Part shown: one piece after another, positions 58,480 through 64,000 of the stretch | How the letters are laid out: each line of letters begins with the position of its first letter | Position numbering within the stretch: position 1 is the stretch's first letter | DNA from: Thiosocius teredinicola | Lineage (GTDB): Bacteria; Pseudomonadota; Gammaproteobacteria; Chromatiales; Chromatiaceae | Assembly: GCF_002009425.1 (NCBI RefSeq) | Contig: NZ_CP019936.1 | Coordinates: 2,653,297-2,717,296 of the forward strand | DNA: 64,000 bases | Direction: 5' to 3' | Notes under the pieces: generated by a model | Databases searched by the model: none | Seen by the model: only the letters and a program-made list of their open reading frames with translations | Told to the model about the DNA's origin: nothing | Position numbers and translations under genes: made by a program

Positions 58480-59960
58480 CGTCGGCTCTCAGAAGCCACC
58501 GACGGCTTGCCGCTGATCAGCAACCGGATCAGCCTGTCTTCCACACCGGGTGGGCGCCCCTGCAGCCGCCACAAACCATACTGTGTGATCACGTAAACCC
58601 CTGCTCCAACAATCGTCTTGATCCACAAGGCAGACCATGCCCCCGCGGATGAAAACAGGGGCAAAGCAATCATTGCATCCAACAGGAAGACCGCGCCAAC
58701 CATGACCAGCGCTGAAACAAAGGGGCGCAAGGCATGCGAGAGGATCTCGGCAAATCCGATACCGAGTAACCGCTGCAACAGCGCATAGTTGAGAAACACG
58801 AACACCACACCTGCCGCAACGATGCCCCACACGGCCCCGGGCAGGCCGAAATAGATCGTCCCTAGGGTAAAGGCTGCGATATGTACCACGCCGTAAATCA
58901 CGCCTGCAAAAAACAGCAGCCGCGTTTCACCCAGGGCCAGCATACAGGGCTGAACCACCGAGAAGGTCGCACGCATACCCAGCAAAGGAACCAGGACGAC
59001 GAGCAGCGGCACCGTGCCGACCCAGCGATCGCCCAGCAGAAGTGGCACAAAGTCGTTCGCGATCAAGGCAAATCCAAAGGCGGCCGGCATCGCCAGGCTG
59101 CCTGCCACGCTGAAGGCCTCACCCACGGCCAGTCGCAAGCGTTGTCTATCCGCGGCCATCTCGCTGAAAGACGGGAACAGCACTTGTCTCAGCGGCGATA
59201 TCAACTCCCTGGTGGGCAAGGTGCCTACCCGCTGGGTCATGAAGTAGAGACCCGCATCCGCCATGCCCAGAAACCGGCCAACAATCAATTTATCGGTATG
59301 CATGTAGAGGGTCGACACGATGCTGCTGAGCGTCATCCACCCGGTGAACGAAAAGATATCCTTGAAGCACTTCAGCGAAAACCTAGGCAGGCTGGGCTTG
59401 AGCAGGTAAGACAAGCCGGTCATCACCGAGGTATTGACCAACATGCCGACAATGACGGCCCAGTAACTCTGGTAGATCGCCGCGACGGCTATGGTAACCA
59501 CCACGGACACCACCTTGGCGAGCAAGGTCTGAATGGCCAGCCGCGAATAATCCAGGTCGCGCTCAAACATCACGAAACGAGGGTTGGCCAACCCTTTGAG
59601 GATAGGAACGACTGCCAGCACCTGGAGCAGCTCGACCACCCTCGGGTCGGTCAACACAGCCGCCACACCCAGCATGACCGTGGCGGACAACAAGCCGCGG
59701 ATACACGAAAGCGTCCAGGCCGTGTCGAACAGTTCGCGACTGGTCTCGCGAGTTCTTATCAGTGCGAGTTCGACGTTGAAATCGCTCAGGCCGTCGATAA
59801 TCAGAACCAACGACGACGCCACCGCAATCAAGCCGAAGTCTTCCTGCAACAGGAAGCGTGCGAGTATCACGATCGCGGCGAAATCCAACAATCGCTCAAG
59901 CCATCTGAACGAGTAAAGCCAGCTGATGCTTTTCGCAATCCTGCGCGTAGTATCCGGCAT
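58476..59960 (-). CDS. Wzx/MOP-family oligosaccharide flippase
   Basis: The 494-residue membrane protein has about 12-14 helices. It begins RRIAKSISWLYSFRWLERLLDFAAIVILARFLLQEDFGLIAVA, the typical Wzx/polysaccharide-transport start, and has KCFKDIFSFTGWMTLSSIVSTLYMHTDKLIVGRFLGMADAGLYFMTQRVGTLPTREL in the middle. Such proteins flip lipid-linked sugars or lipopeptides across the inner membrane. As first gene of the minus-strand NRPS unit it suggests the NRPS product is linked to a glycolipid or is exported. Confidence 0.9.
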   Translation of the reverse strand: MPDTTRRIAKSISWLYSFRWLERLLDFAAIVILARFLLQEDFGLIAVASSLVLIIDGLSDFNVELALIRTRETSRELFDTAWTLSCIRGLLSATVMLGVAAVLTDPRVVELLQVLAVVPILKGLANPRFVMFERDLDYSRLAIQTLLAKVVSVVVTIAVAAIYQSYWAVIVGMLVNTSVMTGLSYLLKPSLPRFSLKCFKDIFSFTGWMTLSSIVSTLYMHTDKLIVGRFLGMADAGLYFMTQRVGTLPTRELISPLRQVLFPSFSEMAADRQRLRLAVGEAFSVAGSLAMPAAFGFALIANDFVPLLLGDRWVGTVPLLVVLVPLLGMRATFSVVQPCMLALGETRLLFFAGVIYGVVHIAAFTLGTIYFGLPGAVWGIVAAGVVFVFLNYALLQRLLGIGFAEILSHALRPFVSALVMVGAVFLLDAMIALPLFSSAGAWSALWIKTIVGAGVYVITQYGLWRLQGRPPGVEDRLIRLLISGKPSVASESRR

Positions 59961-59976
59961 CAGTGAACCTGCCTGT

Positions 59977-60396
59977 TCATCGACGCCTGCCTGTAGAACG
60001 GAGGAACAGTGGCATGGGCGAGTCCGACGACTGCATTAGCTTACGGATCAACCCGGCGTACCGGTGATCGAAGATGCGCCTGACCCTGGGTGTGAAATGC
60101 TCTCTCCACTGCCCAGGCATTGGGTTCCTCACATGTGCATCGACACCCACGCGGTCTACTGCGTGTCTTTTTGCCAGCCGGTTGCCGATGACTTTCTCCA
60201 TCCCATCGAACCCATAGAATTTGAATAAATGTTCCATTGCGCCGGGTTCATCGCGAACCCTGTCCTCGTAGCTGAACGCAACGATATCAGGATGCCGCTC
60301 GGGCCACTCCAACATCTGTGTCCGCATAACCCGCTGGTAACAGACCGTCAGGCATTTTTGATAGGAGCGATGTACGAGTTGCACCGGGTAGTTCAT
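59977..60396 (-). pseudogene. Truncated sulfotransferase (C-terminal half)
   Basis: The 139-residue frame matches the second half of a sulfotransferase: PDIVAFSYEDRVRDEPGAMEHLFKFYGFDG and the hallmark AHVRNPMPGQWREHFTPRVRRIFDHRYAGLIRKLM. The PAPS-binding N-terminus is absent; a stop lies five codons upstream of the first ATG. No other frame upstream to about 60700 carries a phosphosulfate loop. It is best read as a degraded gene at the edge of the NRPS unit. Confidence 0.72.
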
Positions 60397-60809
60397 GACA
60401 TTGTCGGTTTAGAACATACATTCCTTGCGGCGGCGAACGCGCTGCCTCACCCAACCAAGAAGCGTGTCGAAGACATCCCTTCCCCATGCGGCCTGGATGT
60501 CTATGACAAACCGGCAATGGACGTGAAAGTCCGGGAGTGGGGATGAAAAATCCATGCCGGCGAGTAAACCCGCGCGACGCGCAAGTTGCAAATTCACTAA
60601 ACCCTGCAAGGGACGATCGTAGCCAGCCGACTTGTATCCATCATCGCGCTGAAGGAACATGGGCCATGCAGACGTGCCGGGCACGCGTCGTTGTTACGGG
60701 GACTACCTGAGATCCAGGTTGCTGACGGAACAAAAAACGCCATTGCAGATTTCGGCTGAATACCAATAATCCGGAGGGGGTACCTGGATATGTACCCGCA
60801 TCACACCCG
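60397..60809. other. Gap between truncated sulfotransferase and hupE-like gene
   Basis: These 413 bp contain no gene I can support. The minus-strand part probably includes decayed sequence belonging to the lost N-terminus of the sulfotransferase, but no recognisable motif remains. The plus-strand end should carry the promoter of the hupE-like unit. Confidence 0.45.
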
Positions 60810-61997
60810 ATGACCACACACTCGCCAGACCGTAGGAACCCAGAACTCAAGCTGCCCATCATCCGGTGTTTGAGCTTTTTATTCGCCCTGATGCTGGGTT
60901 CGAACGCCTGGGCCCATGCGACCGCCGAAAACTACGTCTGGATCAACGCGCAGGAAAACCACCTCGAGGGGCGATTCGAAGTACGCCTGGAAGACCTGCG
61001 GAACAAACAGGGGCTCGAAATACCGAACGATTTCGATGCAGCACAACAAGCCGTTGAAGCGTCCGAGCGTGTCGCCCAGCAATACCTGGAACAACATTTC
61101 GCCGTGTCGGCAGAAGGCCGTCCCCTCCCTATCGAATTCGGCAAGACCACCTTGTTTCGGGCGAAGGGGCTTGGCCATTTTGCCCAGTACGCGTTTCGAA
61201 CGGCTGAAGGTGATACCGGTGAAAAACTGACCATCCAGAATACGCTGTTCTTCGAGGACGATCCCTTCCACCGCAGCCTGCTCCTGGTCGAGTACGACAA
61301 GCGCAACGGCAAGGAATACGGGGCCGAGCACACCGCCCTGGTTTTCTCTCCGGCAAACAGCGAACAGGTACTCGACTTCAACGATGTCGGTGGATTGCTG
61401 TCGAAGAAGGCCTTCGTTTGGCAGGGAATGCTGCATATCTGGATTGGCATCGATCACATACTCTTCCTGGTCGCGCTATTGATACCGGCTGTGCTCGTGC
61501 GCAGTGAGAATCGCTGGGTGCCCGTTGACAATTTCAAGGCAACCTTGTGGAAGACCTTCAAGATCGTCACCGTATTCACCGTGGCACATTCCATAACTTT
61601 GGCCCTGGCAGCACTGGAGATCATCCAGCTGCCTTCCCGCCTGGTTGAATCGATCATTGCCGTATCCATCATCGTCGTGGCCCTGAACAACATCTACCCG
61701 ATCTTCCGCGATGGCGTTCTGGGTATCATTTTCCTGTTCGGCCTGTTCCATGGTCTCGGTTTCGCCTCGGTAATGGGCGAGTTGCCGTTCCGCATGCAGG
61801 ATCTCGTCTGGGTCATCGTGGCATTCAACATCGGCGTTGAGATTGGCCAGTTGGCGATCGTTGCAGTCATCGTCCCGGCGATGTACTGGATGCGCACAAC
61901 GTCCTTTTATCGCAACCTGGTACCGCTCTACGGGTCGTTGTTTCTTGCCGCTATCGCCGGTTATTGGTTCGCGGAAAGGGCCTTCGGACTAAGCTGA
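60810..61997 (+). CDS. HupE/UreJ-like membrane protein with exported N-terminal domain
   Basis: The 395-residue protein has a signal peptide (LPIIRCLSFLFALMLGSNAWAH) and a periplasmic domain of about 175 residues. The membrane part begins GMLHIWIGIDHILFLVALLIPAVL, then VFTVAHSITLALAAL, IIFLFGLFHGLGFASVMGELP and AFNIGVEIGQLAIVAVIVPAMYW. The HxxxxDH, HS and FHGLGFA motifs match HupE/UreJ proteins, which are linked to nickel or cobalt uptake. Metal transport here is a family-based guess. Its stop overlaps the start of the next gene (TGATG). Confidence 0.85.
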   Translation: MTTHSPDRRNPELKLPIIRCLSFLFALMLGSNAWAHATAENYVWINAQENHLEGRFEVRLEDLRNKQGLEIPNDFDAAQQAVEASERVAQQYLEQHFAVSAEGRPLPIEFGKTTLFRAKGLGHFAQYAFRTAEGDTGEKLTIQNTLFFEDDPFHRSLLLVEYDKRNGKEYGAEHTALVFSPANSEQVLDFNDVGGLLSKKAFVWQGMLHIWIGIDHILFLVALLIPAVLVRSENRWVPVDNFKATLWKTFKIVTVFTVAHSITLALAALEIIQLPSRLVESIIAVSIIVVALNNIYPIFRDGVLGIIFLFGLFHGLGFASVMGELPFRMQDLVWVIVAFNIGVEIGQLAIVAVIVPAMYWMRTTSFYRNLVPLYGSLFLAAIAGYWFAERAFGLS

Positions 61998-63070
61998 TGA
62001 AGACCCTGCTGATCTCGCATGCAGACCTGAATGCGATCGTCGCCCATGTCGGTATCGATGCCTTCATGGACGAATTGATTCAACGCCTGCAATCGGCACT
62101 GGCCAAGTTTGATCCGGGCATCACCGAGATCCCGGTACGCGATGGTTTTCATTACGAAGCGCCGGTCACGGGACTCATAGAATGGATGCCATTGCTGGAG
62201 CACCAACGCAGCGTGCTGATGAAGGTTGTCGGATACCATCCCAACAGCCCCGGCACCCTGCAGCTTCCTACCATTCTCTCGACACTCAGCAAGTACGACC
62301 CGTCTTCCGGCCACCTCGTGGCGCTGGTCGACGGCACCTTCCCGACCGCCATGCGCACGGGCGCTGCCTCTGCCGTCGCCAGCCTGGCGATGGCCAAGCC
62401 TGAGAGTTCGGTAGTCGGCCTGATCGGGTGCGGGGCCCAGGCCGTCACCCAACTGCATGCGCTCTGCCGGGTGTTCAACATCAGGAAGGTGCTGATCAGC
62501 GATATCGATAGGCATGCGCTGGAGACGTTCGCCAGAAGGATCGACGCGTTCGCCCCCGGCCACCTGAGCGTACAAAAGGCGACAACCGACGACATCGTCT
62601 CGCAGTCGGACATTCTGTGCGTTGCCACATCGGTTGAGATCGGCAAAGGCCCGGTGTTTCAAGACCAGGAGACAAAGCCCTGGCTACATGTCAACGCCGT
62701 TGGGTCCGATTTCCCCGGCAAGATCGAGTGCCCCGTTACTTTACTCGAGCGAAGCTATGTCTGCCCCGACGTGCAGGAACAGGCCATTCGCGAAGGGGAA
62801 TGCCAACAGCTCGCCGCTTCGCGGATCGGCGACGACCTGGTTTCCGTGGTCAAAAACACCCCACGCCATGCAGAACTGCAGGCTCGACTTAGCGTGTTCG
62901 ACTCAACAGGCTGGGCGCTGGAAGACCACGTGGTCATGAACCAGATTCTCGAGTACGCCGAAGACTTCAATATCGGCAGCGAGATCGAGATAGAAAGCGT
63001 TACCTCCGACCCAAGGCACCCTTACGAATTCCTGGCACCATCGAACAAGCACCGCAAGTCCGGATCATGA
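61997..63070 (+). CDS. Ornithine cyclodeaminase / mu-crystallin family protein
   Basis: The 357-residue NAD(P)-dependent enzyme starts at the ATG at 61997 overlapping the hupE stop. The family core is VVGLIGCGAQAVTQLHALCRVFNIRKVLISDIDRHALETF (Rossmann site), LVALVDGTFPTAMRTGAASAVASLAMAKP and DILCVATSVEIGKGPVF...HVNAVGSD. Relatives turn ornithine into proline and ammonia, or serve as alanine dehydrogenases, imine reductases or SbnB-type enzymes. If it makes proline it could feed the free adenylation enzyme of the NRPS locus. That link is only a hypothesis. Confidence 0.86.
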   Translation: MKTLLISHADLNAIVAHVGIDAFMDELIQRLQSALAKFDPGITEIPVRDGFHYEAPVTGLIEWMPLLEHQRSVLMKVVGYHPNSPGTLQLPTILSTLSKYDPSSGHLVALVDGTFPTAMRTGAASAVASLAMAKPESSVVGLIGCGAQAVTQLHALCRVFNIRKVLISDIDRHALETFARRIDAFAPGHLSVQKATTDDIVSQSDILCVATSVEIGKGPVFQDQETKPWLHVNAVGSDFPGKIECPVTLLERSYVCPDVQEQAIREGECQQLAASRIGDDLVSVVKNTPRHAELQARLSVFDSTGWALEDHVVMNQILEYAEDFNIGSEIEIESVTSDPRHPYEFLAPSNKHRKSGS

Positions 63071-63184
63071 AGCGGCCGGCCCTGCTACCGTGGCATTGAG
63101 CGCCGGCAGATTGGTCTGAAACGCGATCTCGTCGACCACCCGAATGATCTCTGCAATCTTGCCGCTCGAGGCATCTTTGGTTTT
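63065..63184 (-). pseudogene. Remnant of a methyl-accepting chemotaxis protein
   Basis: In this short minus-strand frame, bounded by stops, the peptide SSGKIAEIIRVVDEIAFQTN then LPALNATVAG can be read. It matches the highly conserved hairpin tip of chemoreceptors (...IAFQTNLLALNAAVEAARAGE) until NAT, where similarity stops. Only some 39 codons survive, so it is a relic. It overlaps the end of the ornithine-cyclodeaminase-type gene by 6 nt. Confidence 0.8.
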
Positions 63185-63203
63185 TTAATCTGTGTTGTTG
63201 CGC

Positions 63204-64000
63204 CTACCAAGTCAGCATCAAGTTGGCGCTCAGCGCGTGACGACTATCCGAGCCACTCAGCTCACCGTCATAGGCCACGCGCAGATTGGCGCCCTTGCCC
63301 AGTGTGCTGCTCAGACCGGCGCTCACTTCCAGGCGGTTGCGATCGAGTTCAGGTCCGTCGATGCGAAAGAGCGTGCCGGGTGCTCCGGTTAGGCTCGAAT
63401 TCAGCGTGCTGGCGCTGTCGCTGAACTCGTGCGCCCAGGCCAGCGTCGCGTCCCAGCTCAAGCCTTGATCAACTGCAGCGTCGCGCTGCGCATGGACGCC
63501 CAGACGGCTGCTCAACGAGTTCTGCGTTTCTTCCTCGACCACCAAGTTGGCCGCATCCGCGCCCGACTCGGTAAAGCCGTCACGGCGTACATGGGCGTAG
63601 CGCAGACCGGCAAACGGTGTGAGCTGCCAGCCGTTCCGTTCGAACAGGCGTCGACCGCTTTCCACGGCCAGGGTAAGGCTGCGGGCGTCGTAGTCTGCTG
63701 TGGCGGTGCGCTGCAGGGCGCCGACAACGATTTGTCGGCGGGTGTCGACCCGATGGATACCGCCATCGATGCTGGCATCCAGGTAGTTGTTTTGGTCCTG
63801 CCAGCGGCCGTAGAGCGCCACGCCCAACCAGTCGATGTCCGCATCGCCGGCGGCCAGGTCGGCATCGCTGCGTCTTGCTCCGACGGCGATACCCAGCAGG
63901 CGCTGAGGATCGAGCCAGGTATCGGCACCGCCGTACAGGCCATACCAGGAATAGTCGAGGCCGGCGGCGTTGCGGGTGTCGTCGATACTGCCCTTGCCCG
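63204..64000 (-). CDS. Autotransporter C-terminal beta-barrel (N-terminal part outside window)
   Basis: The frame runs from the window edge to the stop at 63204-63206, about 265 residues. It shows alternating amphipathic strands, e.g. LLGIAVGARRSDADLAAGDADIDWLGVALYGRWQ, TPFAGLRYAHVRRDGFTESG, LSWDATLAWAHEFSD, NRLEVSAGLSSTLGKGANLRVAYDGELSGSDSRHALSANLML, ending in LTW with the terminal aromatic residue needed for outer-membrane insertion. This is the autotransporter translocator domain. The passenger domain is not in view. Confidence 0.87.
   Translation of the reverse strand, partial: GKGSIDDTRNAAGLDYSWYGLYGGADTWLDPQRLLGIAVGARRSDADLAAGDADIDWLGVALYGRWQDQNNYLDASIDGGIHRVDTRRQIVVGALQRTATADYDARSLTLAVESGRRLFERNGWQLTPFAGLRYAHVRRDGFTESGADAANLVVEEETQNSLSSRLGVHAQRDAAVDQGLSWDATLAWAHEFSDSASTLNSSLTGAPGTLFRIDGPELDRNRLEVSAGLSSTLGKGANLRVAYDGELSGSDSRHALSANLMLTW

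Noticed and set aside
60409-60684. Minus-strand frame of 91 codons as N-terminal half of the truncated sulfotransferase
   Set aside because: It has no phosphosulfate-binding loop and no similarity that would continue into the fragment at 59977-60396.
1-64000. CRISPR array, prophage or transposase genes
   Set aside because: I found no regularly spaced repeats, no phage structural genes, and no transposase or integrase in the window, despite the att-like repeat next to ssrA.

Overview
The window is about 60% GC, densely coded and gammaproteobacterial. The best taxonomic evidence is the fur / bamE / ratB-ratA / smpB / ssrA neighbourhood, a tmRNA tag ending AIAA, and the house-keeping protein types. 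Formate oxidation, polyhydroxybutyrate genes, a nickel superoxide dismutase and TRAP transport would fit a Chromatiales-like or sulfur-oxidising marine lineage; that placement is inference.

Region 1 (1-14.4 kb) is a respiratory formate dehydrogenase locus. On the minus strand lie a molybdate/tungstate-type regulator (cut by the window edge), fdhD and moaA. Diverging on the plus strand are DUF3305, DUF3306, a multi-cluster ferredoxin-like protein, a TorD-type chaperone, a small Tat-signal protein, the cysteine-type catalytic subunit, the four-cluster beta subunit, and the cytochrome b subunit behind a terminator-like hairpin. A NarI/HdrE-like membrane protein with an HdrD-like iron-sulfur protein follows, then a nickel superoxide dismutase whose predicted signal-peptidase site would expose the catalytic His1.

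Region 2 (14.4-38.5 kb) is mostly house-keeping: gamma-glutamylcyclotransferase, DUF599, a LysR regulator, phaB and a phasin with three copies of a 15-bp candidate PhaR-type site upstream, DUF2889, an exported protein-isoaspartate methyltransferase coupled to a membrane spermidine-synthase-like protein, PilZ and cyclic-nucleotide-binding proteins, an NHL propeller, a lytic transglycosylase, a lipase-maturation-factor-like protein, NfsA, a TAXI-TRAP transporter, and fur / bamE / rnfH / ratA. A sodium symporter and a glycosyltransferase separate ratA from smpB.

Region 3 (38.5-39.7 kb) holds smpB and ssrA. The last 20 bases of the tmRNA gene are repeated exactly 174 bp downstream, and both copies are followed by similar terminators. 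This looks like an integration or duplication scar at a favoured island insertion point.

Region 4 (39.9-63.2 kb) is an accessory island with an unfamiliar natural-product or glycoconjugate locus: four glycosyltransferases, a discrete carrier protein / adenylation enzyme / acyl-CoA-dehydrogenase trio resembling prolyl-to-pyrrolyl starter systems, two single-module NRPSs, two methyltransferases, an intact and a truncated sulfotransferase, and a Wzx-like flippase. The outstanding feature is the NRPS at 47456-51607. Its adenylation domain reads as Asn/Asp-specific and is interrupted between motifs a8 and a9 by a complete PP-loop ATPase domain of the N-acetyl-sugar-amidotransferase type. This suggests on-line conversion of a carboxylate or amide to an amide, amidine or thioamide. 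The other NRPS (C-A-PCP-TE) would release the product. Beyond it lie a HupE/UreJ-like protein coupled to an ornithine-cyclodeaminase-family enzyme, a chemoreceptor remnant and the end of an autotransporter.
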